Source: CBDDCQ01 sp965226285 (GTDB taxonomy: Bacteria; Bacteroidota; Bacteroidia; Flavobacteriales; Ichthyobacteriaceae). Taken from it: 64,000 nt of DNA. Below, in pieces: positions 39,426 to 47,110 of the stretch. The notes under the pieces were generated by a model, which was not told the origin of the DNA, searched no databases, and saw only the letters and a list, made by a program, of their open reading frames with translations. Location of the stretch: the NCBI GenBank assembly GCA_965226285.1, contig CBDDCQ010000005.1, forward strand, positions 744,001 to 808,000. The letters run 5' to 3'. A program made the translations under genes and the position numbers. Numbering within the stretch: the stretch's first letter is position 1; each line of letters starts with the position of its first letter.

Positions 39426-39457
39426 ATGCAACAATGTTGCATTTATGATTATATTTG
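39426..39457 (+). promoter_or_regulatory. Operator palindrome and promoter of the lipoprotein-TonB receptor-Fur operon
   Basis: ATGCAAC-AAT-GTTGCAT (39426-39442) is a perfect 7-3-7 palindrome, directly followed by the -7 box TATATTTG (39450-39457). It lies where the -33 element should be, so a bound regulator would block polymerase. The operon ends with a Fur-family gene (42376), and the palindrome looks like a Zur/Fur-type site. Regulation by that protein is inferred. Confidence 0.65.
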
Positions 39458-39489
39458 CACCAATGTTTAATTTTAAAATAAAAGTAATA

Positions 39490-40059
39490 ATGAGTAAAAT
39501 TTCTAAATTAATAGTTTTAGCCGTTTTAGGGGTATTTACATTTATCCAATGTAAAAAGGATGAACCTGCAAACCCAGTTATCCCTAATGAACAAGAGGTG
39601 ATTACCACCTTAAAATTCAAGCTCACCCCTAATAGCAGTGGAAAGCCCATAATTTTATCGTTCAAGGATTTAGATGGCGATGGTGGAAATAAGCCAACGA
39701 TTTCAAATGCTACACTCGCTACCCATACAACTTATAATGGGGTATTTGAATTGTTAAATGAACAGAAAAGCCCTGTTGATAATGTCACTGAAGAAATTAA
39801 AGAAGAGGCTGAGGAGCATCAATTTTTCTTCCAGACTGATATTGAGGGTTTAGCTATTGACTATGCTGATAAAGATGAAGAGGATTATCCTATTGGTTTG
39901 AAAACAACTTTAAAAACAAAAGGAGAAGGCTCCGGAAACTTAACTGTTATTCTAAGGCATAAACCAAACAAGAAAGCAAAAAATGTTTCTAATGGAACTA
40001 TTACTAATGCAGGCGGTGAAACAGATATTGAGGTTACCTTTAAAGTGGAAGTTAAGTAG
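39490..40059 (+). CDS. Metal-operon lipoprotein (type 1 periplasmic-binding-fold-like family)
   Basis: 189 residues from ATG 39490 (an earlier ATG at 39445 lies inside the promoter). Lipobox TFIQCKKDE, then LSFKDLDGDGGNKPTI, VTEEIKEEAEEHQFFFQTD and ADKDEEDYPIGLKTTL. Acidic and histidine residues suggest metal binding. Similar lipoproteins accompany TonB receptors in flavobacteria, as here, and probably act as a surface substrate-binding partner. Its end overlaps the receptor gene. Confidence 0.75.
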   Translation: MSKISKLIVLAVLGVFTFIQCKKDEPANPVIPNEQEVITTLKFKLTPNSSGKPIILSFKDLDGDGGNKPTISNATLATHTTYNGVFELLNEQKSPVDNVTEEIKEEAEEHQFFFQTDIEGLAIDYADKDEEDYPIGLKTTLKTKGEGSGNLTVILRHKPNKKAKNVSNGTITNAGGETDIEVTFKVEVK

Positions 40060-42361
40060 ATATTTAACTGTTTTTCCAATCCTTTTATTTTTACCTATAC
40101 TTACATCTGCCCAGAATTGTAATTTTACAATTTCTGGTATTGTTAAGGATGTAAGTACAGGTAATCCTCTTGCGTATGCTAATATTTATATAAAAGAATC
40201 TAAATTAAGAACTTTTACTGACAGCCTTGGTCTTTTTAAATTTCGGACTGTTTGTGCTGGGAATTATCACCTTATTGTGAGTCATATTAGCTGCCAAGCT
40301 AAAGAGTTGTATCTGAATGTTATGGGTGATACCCGTGTTGTGGTACGCTTAGACCACAGTGATCAATTTCTCGATGAAGTAGCAATTATAGGTACAAATG
40401 GAAAAGTTGGCACTCAAGAAAAAGAATCGCTCAATTCATATATGATTACACAAAATACTGATAAAAATTTAGCTACAATGCTTGAAAATATTTCTGGAGT
40501 TAGTACCATTAAAAGTGGGAAAGCAGTATCAAAACCAATGGTACACGGTCTTTATGGAAACCGTTTGACCATTTTAAATAATGGGGTTACTCAAGCTGGG
40601 CAGCAGTGGGGTATTGACCACAGTCCCGAAATAGACCCGTTAATTGCCCATAAAATTACAGTAATTAAAGGTGTAGGAGCTTTAGAATATCAAGGAAATT
40701 CATTGGGAAGCGTTGTGCTTGTAGAACCTAAACCTATTACAAAAGAACCTCATATTCATGGAGAGGGAAGATATTTTTTTCAGACTAATGGCTTGGGAAA
40801 TGGATTAAACCTCGAATTACAACAATATCATAAAAAACTAGCATGGAGGGCAACAGGGACCCTTAAAAAAAGTGGCGATAATTATACCCCAAATTACTAT
40901 TTGCGCAATACGGGAAGTGAAGAAGCTAATTTTGCTTTACAATTCGAAAAATCTTTTCAAAAGAACTGGTTTGCTAATTTATACTTTAGTACATTTAATT
41001 CCCGTTCTGGAATTTTAAGAGGTTCGCATATTGGAAACCTCAGCGATTTAAAGGAAGCACTTAGGCGCGATGTTCCGTTTTATACACGAGATAAATTTTC
41101 TTATACCATAGATGTACCTTATCAAAACGTAAATCATCACCTACTAAAATTCCATTCTAAATACTTTATCAAAGAGAAACAACACATTGACCTCACTTAC
41201 GCAGGTCAATACAATTTAAGAAAAGAATTTGATGTACGCAGAAGTGGAAGATCCAAAATACCAGCATTGAGTTTAGAACAATTTTCTAATTTTTTAGAAG
41301 TTATTTATAAAAATTATCTACTTGAAAATTGGAATCTAAAAATAGGTATTCAGTTTAACCGCATAGATAATAAAAATCTTCCGGAAACAGGGATATTGCC
41401 ACTTATTCCAGATTATATCTCGTATGATTATGGACTATTTGGTATCGCTGTTAAAAGCATTGCCAAAACAACTTTTGAGTTTGGTGGACGTTACGATTTT
41501 AAAAGTAGAAGGGTGGCAACAATCTCATTGAGTGTACCAAGAAAAATTATACGTTACAAAAACGACTACCACAACCTAAGTGCCGTGGGAGGAATTAGCC
41601 ATAAATTTTCAAAAAAATTAAAATTAACTTATCATATAGGCTATGCTGCAAGAAATCCTGAGATTAATGAATTATACAGCAATGGACTGCATCAAGGGGT
41701 AAGCGGAATTGAAGAAGGGAATCCAAACCTAAACAAAGAGGTTTCAATCAAAAACACCTTATCGTTGCATGGAAATATCAATAAAAAACTATTTTGTGAA
41801 TTATTGCTTTACTATCAGAACATCAAAGATTATATTTTTCTCAATCCACAGGATGAAATTCGTTTAACCATTCGTGGTGCATTTCCAGTATTTAAATACG
41901 ATCAAACCAACGCTCAAATTGCGGGTTTTGATTTAAAGGTTATCTATCAAGTGACCAAAGAATTGCATTTAATTGGAAAATACAGTTACTTAAAAGGAGA
42001 TGATCTTACAAATAATATACCTCTGATTTATATGCCCTCAAATAACCTGCTTTCAGAATTGAACTATCAATTACCTCAATTAGGAACGTTTGAAAATATC
42101 GAATTACAAATAAATAATCGCTATGTATTTGAGCAAAAAAATATACTTGCTTCACAAGATTTTGTAGCTCCTCCAAAAGCTTATAATGTGTTTGGAATCA
42201 AAGTATCTTCAGAAAAACAGTTTTCAAAATTAAGATTAAAAGTTTTTGTGAGCATTGAAAACCTATTCAATGTAGCCTATAGAGATTATCTAAATCGCCA
42301 ACGGTATTTTGCTGATGATTTGGGTTTTAATTTAACCCTTGGAATAAATACTTCTTTTTAA
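40007..42361 (+). CDS. TonB-dependent outer membrane receptor, probably metal uptake
   Basis: About 784 residues. After the signal peptide (..PILTSAQN) comes a carboxypeptidase-regulatory-like domain (ISGIVKDVSTGNPLAYANIYI), a plug (LATMLENISGVSTIKSGKAV ... HKITVIKGVGALEYQGNSLG) and a beta-barrel with a terminal Phe (GINTSF). The start is uncertain: ATG 40007, GTG 40016 or ATG 39983, all inside the end of the lipoprotein gene, so translation is coupled. With the lipoprotein before it, the Fur/Zur gene after it and the operator in front, zinc or a zinc chelate is the best guess for the substrate. Confidence 0.88.
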   Translation: MQAVKQILRLPLKWKLSRYLTVFPILLFLPILTSAQNCNFTISGIVKDVSTGNPLAYANIYIKESKLRTFTDSLGLFKFRTVCAGNYHLIVSHISCQAKELYLNVMGDTRVVVRLDHSDQFLDEVAIIGTNGKVGTQEKESLNSYMITQNTDKNLATMLENISGVSTIKSGKAVSKPMVHGLYGNRLTILNNGVTQAGQQWGIDHSPEIDPLIAHKITVIKGVGALEYQGNSLGSVVLVEPKPITKEPHIHGEGRYFFQTNGLGNGLNLELQQYHKKLAWRATGTLKKSGDNYTPNYYLRNTGSEEANFALQFEKSFQKNWFANLYFSTFNSRSGILRGSHIGNLSDLKEALRRDVPFYTRDKFSYTIDVPYQNVNHHLLKFHSKYFIKEKQHIDLTYAGQYNLRKEFDVRRSGRSKIPALSLEQFSNFLEVIYKNYLLENWNLKIGIQFNRIDNKNLPETGILPLIPDYISYDYGLFGIAVKSIAKTTFEFGGRYDFKSRRVATISLSVPRKIIRYKNDYHNLSAVGGISHKFSKKLKLTYHIGYAARNPEINELYSNGLHQGVSGIEEGNPNLNKEVSIKNTLSLHGNINKKLFCELLLYYQNIKDYIFLNPQDEIRLTIRGAFPVFKYDQTNAQIAGFDLKVIYQVTKELHLIGKYSYLKGDDLTNNIPLIYMPSNNLLSELNYQLPQLGTFENIELQINNRYVFEQKNILASQDFVAPPKAYNVFGIKVSSEKQFSKLRLKVFVSIENLFNVAYRDYLNRQRYFADDLGFNLTLGINTSF

Positions 42362-42375
42362 AAATAACTATAATT

Positions 42376-42825
42376 ATGTATGAAAATCCTCAACTGATTA
42401 GTTTATTAAAAGATAGAAAACTCAAAGTTACCTCTACACGTTTAACAGTACTTTCTATCATTTATGAATATCCTAAAGCTATTCCATACTCCAAACTCCA
42501 AAAGGCTCTACACAATTTTGATAGAGTTACCCTATACCGAACATTAAACGCACTCACAGAGAATGGAATTATCCATAAAGCGATGGTAGATGAGAATGAA
42601 AATTTTTACGCATTATGCAGTAGTAATTGTACATCTGAAATACATAACCATAAGCATGTTCACTTTAAATGCAAGCATTGTAAAGAAGTCTCTTGTGTAC
42701 AATCAGATAATGCTATTGATTTTTCAATCCCCGGTTATTTTGTAGAAAATTTTGAGATTGAGGCTACAGGAATCTGCAAGGGATGCAATGTTTCATTTTC
42801 TCAATCCATTAAAAAGAGACTGTGA
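42376..42825 (+). CDS. Fur-family metal-responsive repressor (Zur-like)
   Basis: 149 residues. A winged helix (TSTRLTVLSIIYEYPKAIPYSKLQKAL.. RVTLYRTLNALTENGII) and a C-terminal dimer/metal domain with HNHKHVHFKCKHCKEVSC and a second CKGC pair, the four-Cys structural zinc site seen in Fur and Zur. It is 14 bases after the TonB receptor in the same operon. It probably represses this operon through the palindrome at 39426-39442. Zur rather than Fur is inferred from the lack of siderophore genes here. Confidence 0.88.
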   Translation: MYENPQLISLLKDRKLKVTSTRLTVLSIIYEYPKAIPYSKLQKALHNFDRVTLYRTLNALTENGIIHKAMVDENENFYALCSSNCTSEIHNHKHVHFKCKHCKEVSCVQSDNAIDFSIPGYFVENFEIEATGICKGCNVSFSQSIKKRL

Positions 42826-42895
42826 ATATTAAAAGAAAAATGGTTGCTGCGGGATCTAACTTTAAAAAAGTCAATGAAAAAACTCTTTGCTATTT

Positions 42896-43306
42896 TTAGT
42901 GATTTCGGTTTAGGTTTCTTTTTTGAAAAGTCAAATAACCAACTATTCCAACTAATGGGATACCAATAAAACCTAAAGAAATAATACTAAAACCTAATTC
43001 AAGACAACGATAAGCAAGGGCTAAAAATCCAGAAATTATAATGAGTGAAACAACAAGTGAAACAAATTTTAAACGAAATTCTCGTTTGTTAGCCTCCCTC
43101 ATAAGTTCCACCTTTTTATCTTCCCGTTTGTTACGAGCCATTTGTTCTTGTTCTGCCATTGTGAAAATTTTACCGGGAAATTCAGGGTCTATGTCCTTGT
43201 ATTTACGTAAATCTTCAGGTGAGGGAATGGGAGCCATTCGTATCTCTGTTTGTTCAACAGATACTTCATCAGATTTTACATTTTTACGAACTGCTTCTTT
43301 GTTCAT
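42896..43306 (-). CDS. DUF2335-like membrane protein
   Basis: 136 residues. A hydrophilic N-terminal half with the PSPEDLRKYKDIDPEFPGKIFTMAEQEQ segment, typical of DUF2335 proteins, then two membrane helices (FVSLVVSLIIISGFLALAY and FSIISLGFIGIPLVGIVGYL). The function is unknown. It starts directly after the stop of the small membrane protein gene at 43307-43516, and the two form the cassette behind HsdS-like tail A. Confidence 0.75.
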   Translation of the reverse strand: MNKEAVRKNVKSDEVSVEQTEIRMAPIPSPEDLRKYKDIDPEFPGKIFTMAEQEQMARNKREDKKVELMREANKREFRLKFVSLVVSLIIISGFLALAYRCLELGFSIISLGFIGIPLVGIVGYLTFQKRNLNRNH

Positions 43307-43516
43307 TTATAAAAATTTTTCTTTCGCCCTTTGAAAATCGCCTCCTATGTTTTGAAAATCTTTTTGTAAATTTTGAGCATCAGTCTTGAAGCCGTCTTCC
43401 TCCTCTTCAAAATGAAGTTTGTTTTCCTTTCTACCTGCTAATAGATAAATTCCCCCAACTAAAGCTACAATAGTACCCAAAAGTATTAATAAAAAGCTAT
43501 TATTTTTAATACTCAT
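43307..43516 (-). CDS. Small membrane protein, unknown
   Basis: 69 residues: one membrane helix (FLLILLGTIVALVGGIYLLAG) and an acidic, helical tail. No family recognised. First gene of the cassette behind tail A; its promoter uses a -33 element that lies in the repeat. Confidence 0.65.
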   Translation of the reverse strand: MSIKNNSFLLILLGTIVALVGGIYLLAGRKENKLHFEEEEDGFKTDAQNLQKDFQNIGGDFQRAKEKFL

Positions 43517-43545
43517 TACTCAAAAAATTTGATAAAACACAACTG

Positions 43546-43576
43546 CAAATTTAAAAATATTTTAAATTTTTACAAA
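43546..43576 (-). promoter_or_regulatory. Promoter of the DUF2335 cassette, -33 element inside the repeat
   Basis: Minus strand -33 TTTG (43576-43573), 19-bp spacer, -7 TAAATTTG (43553-43546). The -33 side (TTTGTAAAAATTTAAAATAT) is shared with the promoter at 47111-47141; the -7 side is not. Confidence 0.65.
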
Positions 43577-43737
43577 TTATTTTTTCATTTACCAACGCCA
43601 ACCCCTCCTGCTCCCCTTTTTCTATAACCACCTACACCGCCTGTTTTGCCACTTCCAAAAGCCAATGGCTTTCCTTTTTTAAAGAAAAACTTTGTTCTAT
43701 TTTTTGGAAGATTTGGGTTTGGATTTTCGTTGATGAT
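43558..43737 (-). repeat. HsdS-like tail repeat A
   Basis: On the minus strand one frame reads SSTKIQTQIFQKIEQSFSL, KKESHWLLEVAKQAV, stop, VVIEKGEQEGLALVNEK. This matches the C-terminal conserved region of type I restriction specificity subunits. An internal TAG shows it is dead as a protein. Related copies lie at about 44250-44398, 46205-46280 and 47122-47289. The outer end (GGTAAATGAAAAA..TTTGTAAAAATT) carries the -33 promoter element. Confidence 0.75.
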
Positions 43738-43831
43738 AAAAAAAGCCCACTGTAAAAGTGGGCTAATACTATTTTAGAGTGCAGTACTAAAGCTTTAAGA
43801 ATAGCAGGGCACTTTATATTTTGCAAATATA
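43738..43831 (-). ncRNA. Putative small structured RNA A
   Basis: Minus-strand -7 box TATATTTG (43831-43824), then about 80 bases with a stem (AGTGC .. GCACT) and an intrinsic terminator AGCCCACT/AGTGGGCT followed by seven T (43764-43738). The same unit recurs at 47290-47393 and, decayed, at 55138-55251. In the 47-kb copy the loop between the AGTGC arms differs while the arms still pair, which suggests that structure matters. It lies just downstream of the Abi_2 gene. Confidence 0.5.
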
Positions 43832-43916
43832 ACTATAAATTTTATTCTGGCAATATTTTAACTGTTAAAATGTTTTGCAAAATCTTAATTTAAAAATCAT
43901 AACCTATTTTTTTGCT

Positions 43917-44240
43917 CTATAATTTTTTTATATCCTTGTTTTTAGCATTTTTTATAAACAATTCATTTATATTTTTTTCTAAATCGTTCTTTCTCTTCTC
44001 TGAAACCACACCTAAAAAATGTAAAATAACTTTTATTGAAGTATCAAGAGAGTGTGTATTGTTGCAATGTATTGTTATTAAATAATGATTTTTATCTTTT
44101 TCAAAATATTTCCAGTAAAACCCTAATCTATAATAGCCTATATCCAATAAATGCTCTGTTGCTTTATCCTCACAATCAATGAGCATTCCTCTATCTGATA
44201 ACTTTTGTAATTGTTGTTGTGTAGTTGTCGCTTTTTTCAT
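43917..44240 (-). pseudogene. Abi_2-family abortive-infection gene, internally deleted
   Basis: 107 residues in an open frame from ATG 44240. The N-terminus (QLQKLSDRGMLIDCEDKATEHLLDIGYYRLGFYWKYF) is typical of Abi_2 (AbiF/AbiD) proteins, which are usually about 300 residues with a HEPN RNase core. Here the sequence jumps after YFEKDKN to a C-terminal-like part (SIKVILHFLGVVSEKRKNDLEKNINELF), and no RxxxxH HEPN motif is seen. An internal deletion of about 200 codons with the frame kept is the simplest reading; toxicity is probably lost. It lies behind HsdS-like tail B. Confidence 0.68.
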
Positions 44241-44249
44241 TACAAAATA

Positions 44250-44398
44250 TTTTCATTTACCAACGCCAAGCCTCCTCTAAATAGTCACCTCAACTGCCTC
44301 TTTTGCCACTTCTAAAAGCCGTTCACTCTCTTTTTTAAATGCAAAACTTTGTTCTATTTTTTGGGAGATTTGGGTTTGGATTTTCTTTGATGATAAAA
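44250..44398 (-). repeat. HsdS-like tail repeat B
   Basis: Minus strand: LILSSKKIQTQISQKIEQSF, AFKKESERLLEVAKEAVEVTI, stop. This is the best-preserved tail. Unlike A and D it lacks the structured RNA element; instead it continues upstream into A/T-rich sequence. The Abi_2 gene begins about 15 bases after it. Confidence 0.72.
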
Positions 44399-44426
44399 TA
44401 AGTTGTCCTTTTAAAAATTAAAATTC

Positions 44427-44753
44427 TAAAATAGAGATTGTTGTTGCATTTTTTCAACAATATTTTGCATTTTTTCATTCAATACACCTACCAAATCAGG
44501 TTTATATTTTGGTGTAGATTCTTTACCTCTGTAATAAGTTTTTAATAATGTAAGAAGGATAATGTTCTTGAATATATAATCTGTTTGCTTTTTGGATTTT
44601 TTCCAAGTCCTCCAATAATGCTTTATTTGCTTCTGTTTTATAAATGGGTTCTTGATTATTTTGTTCTTGTAATCTTTTTTGTATTTCTCTTATTCCAATC
44701 CCCGTATTATTTTCATAAACTTGTTCTATTTCCTCTTTGTTTTTTTTTATCAT
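44427..44753 (-). CDS. Small unknown protein, last gene of the PRTase-SLOG cassette, probable frameshift
   Basis: The open frame 44753-44523 encodes 76 helical, charged residues (MIKKNKEEIEQVYENNTGIG ...) and overlaps the SLOG gene by 41 bases. Beyond its stop another frame continues with coding character (TYYRGKESTPKYKPDLVG ... EKMQQQSLF) to 44427. Removing one A from the A-run at 44543-44539 joins them into about 108 residues. The frameshift may be real, phase-variable or a sequencing error. No family recognised. Confidence 0.5.
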
Positions 44754-45267
44754 TGGTTAAAAATACAGATTCTTTGGCATCATCAAAACAACAATAAACC
44801 TGTAAATGGCTTTCTATATCAATATTATCTTTTTGCATTTTTTCAATAGCTCTTATAATATTGTTTTTTGTCCCCTTACTTTTTCCATCCCAAACACATA
44901 AAATAAAATCTGCATCTTCATTCATAGCTTCATCTTTAAACGATTGCCTACTTCTACCGTCAAATTTATCAATTTTTTCTTTTTCTTTATCCTCTAACTT
45001 TTGATATTTTTTTGTTTGTGTATAATCAATGGCTTTGGTTGTAAAATTACCAACATTGTTTCTTGGATCTTCCCCTAAAAGATGATACACTTGAACATCT
45101 TTATAATTTTTATGATAAAAGTACTGCTGAATCAATAAATCCACACCTTTAGCATCGCCTACCAAAATATAATATTGTTCATTGATTAACTTATCCAATA
45201 CCAAACATACTTTTGTTGGTAATTTGGTTATTGTAATGCTTCCACTGATAAATATATTTTTTTTCAT
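44713..45267 (-). CDS. SLOG-domain (DprA/LOG-like) nucleotide-binding protein
   Basis: 184 residues from ATG 45267 (the frame extends upstream to a TTG that lies in the PRTase gene). A Rossmann-like core: MKKNIFISGSIT (first strand and loop), YYILVGDAKGVDLLIQQYF (the GGxxG-type SLOG/DprA motif), and ADFILCVWDGKSKGTKNNIIRA (GT-N motif). SLOG proteins bind or process nucleotides or nucleotide-derived signals and occur in phage-defence systems. It lies 8 bases after a PRTase-like gene. Probably a sensor, antitoxin or nucleotide-hydrolysing partner. Confidence 0.72.
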   Translation of the reverse strand: MKKNIFISGSITITKLPTKVCLVLDKLINEQYYILVGDAKGVDLLIQQYFYHKNYKDVQVYHLLGEDPRNNVGNFTTKAIDYTQTKKYQKLEDKEKEKIDKFDGRSRQSFKDEAMNEDADFILCVWDGKSKGTKNNIIRAIEKMQKDNIDIESHLQVYCCFDDAKESVFLTNDKKKQRGNRTSL

Positions 45268-45275
45268 GGCTTTAA

Positions 45276-45707
45276 TTATCTTTTTAAATCTTTTGCTATA
45301 CAAAGAAAATAAACATTTTTAAAATATGGTTTTAATTGTTGAGCAATATATTGCATTGATTTACCCGAACCAAAAACATCATCTATAATCAAAAGATTTT
45401 TGTCTTTTTTATTGACACATTTTTCTGTATCAATTTGATATTTTCTTTTTGCAAATTTTAAATCAAACTCTCTATTATCTTTTGCCTGTTCTTTGCTGTT
45501 TTTTTCTATTATTTTTAACAAAGGAATACCTAACTGTTTTGATAAATATTCAGCTATATTATTAGGTAATTTTTTAAAAGATGGAATATAGGTAATGTAA
45601 GCATTATCCGTTAATTTTTGTTTTTTAATAATGGTTTTAAATGCATTAAGAATATTGTTTACTAAAAACTCATTATTTAATTCATGATGATATTTAAACA
45701 TATTCAT
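45276..45707 (-). CDS. Phosphoribosyltransferase-like protein
   Basis: 143 residues from ATG 45707, whose ATGA overlaps the stop of the upstream gene. It has a PRTase-type core: YITYIPSFKKLPNNIAEYLSKQLG, and the PRPP-loop strand LLIIDDVFGSGKSMQYIAQQLK (canonical DDxxxTG(K/T)T/S; here DDVFGSGKS), as in ComF-like PRTases. Housekeeping PRTases are not usually placed with SLOG genes, so a conflict-system role is likely. The substrate is unknown. Confidence 0.75.
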   Translation of the reverse strand: MNMFKYHHELNNEFLVNNILNAFKTIIKKQKLTDNAYITYIPSFKKLPNNIAEYLSKQLGIPLLKIIEKNSKEQAKDNREFDLKFAKRKYQIDTEKCVNKKDKNLLIIDDVFGSGKSMQYIAQQLKPYFKNVYFLCIAKDLKR

Positions 45708-46216
45708 AAATTCTCCGTACTCCGTTCTTTTTTCTCGATCTTTACTATGCAAAAATCCAAAGCCCAGCCTTCTGCTAACAATTCTTTTTTATTTAACAGA
45801 TGAATGTTTAATATATCATTTATTGTTTTTTTAGTTGGTTGGTAATACAGACTATAAGTCAAAGAATATTTATCTTTACGTTCGAATTGTAAAAAACTTT
45901 CTACATTGTTAATAGCTTTATCAGTATATTGAACATAAGGTAAATATTTATTTACATTTGATAGGTCTTTTTTTGTAAAAACATTAATGTACTGTTTTGT
46001 TTTAATTTTTGTGAACCCTATATCTAAATCACCAGCACCCAAATCGTTTATATCATGTGTTATAATATATTCACCATTATTTAATTTCTCTAAATATTCT
46101 TCCGCTCTATCTTTAAATACAGGTGCTTTAATATCTGAATAATGAAAAACAGAAATAGGGTTACCAACAAACAAATCTTTATCATGTAAATAGATAAATC
46201 CATTTTCAATAGCCAT
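45704..46216 (-). CDS. Unknown protein, first gene of the PRTase-SLOG cassette
   Basis: 170 residues from ATG 46216. The frame continues upstream without a stop into HsdS-like tail C (KKESQRLLEVAKQAVEMAIEN), and this ATG is itself a Met of the tail, so the protein starts with seven residues of HsdS-like sequence. The rest (GNPISVFHYSDIK ... HDINDLGAGDLDIGFTKIK ... LLAEGWALDFCIVKIEKKE) matches no family I know. It overlaps the PRTase gene (ATGA). It may be the effector or substrate-recognition part of a three- or four-gene system. Confidence 0.65.
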   Translation of the reverse strand: MAIENGFIYLHDKDLFVGNPISVFHYSDIKAPVFKDRAEEYLEKLNNGEYIITHDINDLGAGDLDIGFTKIKTKQYINVFTKKDLSNVNKYLPYVQYTDKAINNVESFLQFERKDKYSLTYSLYYQPTKKTINDILNIHLLNKKELLAEGWALDFCIVKIEKKERSTENL

Positions 46217-46280
46217 TTCCACCGCCTGTTTTGCCACTTCCAAAAGCCGCTGGCTTTCCTTTTTTAAAGAAAAACTTTTA
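46205..46280 (-). repeat. HsdS-like tail repeat C, fused to the next gene
   Basis: Minus strand: SFSLKKESQRLLEVAKQAVEM and then, without a stop, the unknown protein of the PRTase-SLOG cassette. It is shorter than the other tails and directly follows the stop of the membrane gene at 46278. Confidence 0.72.
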
Positions 46281-46781
46281 TAATAAAGACATCTCCAAAT
46301 TACGATCTGATTGCTGAGTAATAGATACTATAATTTTATCTTTGATATTTTTAAAGGTGTTTTTTAATAAGAAATAAGATATTAAAAGAACGCTAATGGG
46401 TGAAAATAATATAATTAAAAAAAGATGGTTTATAAAAATGGTCGCAAGTGTTTTTTCAATCACATTGTCAACAATACCTCTAATGGAAGGATGAAGTTTT
46501 TCAACGGGGTTCTCTATGTTTGTTTTGGGAACGGATAATATTAACTCTCTTACGGTTGTTACGGTTAATTTAGGTAGTAATTCTATGCTTTCATCAATTA
46601 TGTTTATGGCAAAATATATATCTTTATGAAGAATATTTTCTTCTTTTCCAACTTTTAAAATTTCATCTTTATAAACTTCTAAATTAAAAACAATGCGTTC
46701 TCTTATCAAAGGAACTAAAACACCTTGTATTAAAAAATTAAATATTGCTAAACCAAGTAAAATAAAAAATAATGTTGTCAT
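46278..46781 (-). CDS. Membrane protein, unknown (second of a pair)
   Basis: 167 residues: N-terminal membrane helix (LFFILLGLAIFNFLIQGVLV), a polar middle helical region, and a C-terminal helix (HLFLIILFSPISVLLISYFLL). It overlaps the upstream small membrane gene by four bases (ATGA). No family recognised. Cassette behind tail D. Confidence 0.65.
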   Translation of the reverse strand: MTTLFFILLGLAIFNFLIQGVLVPLIRERIVFNLEVYKDEILKVGKEENILHKDIYFAINIIDESIELLPKLTVTTVRELILSVPKTNIENPVEKLHPSIRGIVDNVIEKTLATIFINHLFLIILFSPISVLLISYFLLKNTFKNIKDKIIVSITQQSDRNLEMSLL

Positions 46782-47050
46782 TTTCGTTTATTTTTTAATT
46801 CGTTAAACTTTCTGTTGTAAAATTTTTTCTGCGAAAAATAAAGTACCCAGCCTATAACTGCCAAAATAGTAGCGATGATAAAAAGTACTCCCATTTTTTT
46901 TGTAAGTGATAAAAAGAGCCTATCAACCGCATCTTGACTCATTTTCGCAAACAAAATCAAAACAACCAACGCAAATAACAAAAGTAATAATTGCCCTCTT
47001 TCCATAGCTGCAATAAGCACATCCCAGAGATTTGTTTTTTGGTTGCTCAT
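46778..47050 (-). CDS. Small membrane protein, unknown (first of a pair)
   Basis: 90 residues with two membrane helices (LLLLLFALVVLILFAK and VLFIIATILAVIGWVLYF) joined by a short polar loop, and a basic C-terminus. Start ATG 47050. Translationally coupled to the 167-residue membrane protein. Confidence 0.65.
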   Translation of the reverse strand: MSNQKTNLWDVLIAAMERGQLLLLLFALVVLILFAKMSQDAVDRLFLSLTKKMGVLFIIATILAVIGWVLYFSQKKFYNRKFNELKNKRK

Positions 47051-47110
47051 ATTTTCAAGGTGTAAATTTAAAACATTTTTCTTTTACAAAATCATTTCCC
47101 AATACAGTGG

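Noticed and set aside
43632..43826. Apparent 64-residue gene on the minus strand
   Set aside because: It is the RNA element read through into the HsdS-like tail; there is no proper start and the tail is closed by a TAG.
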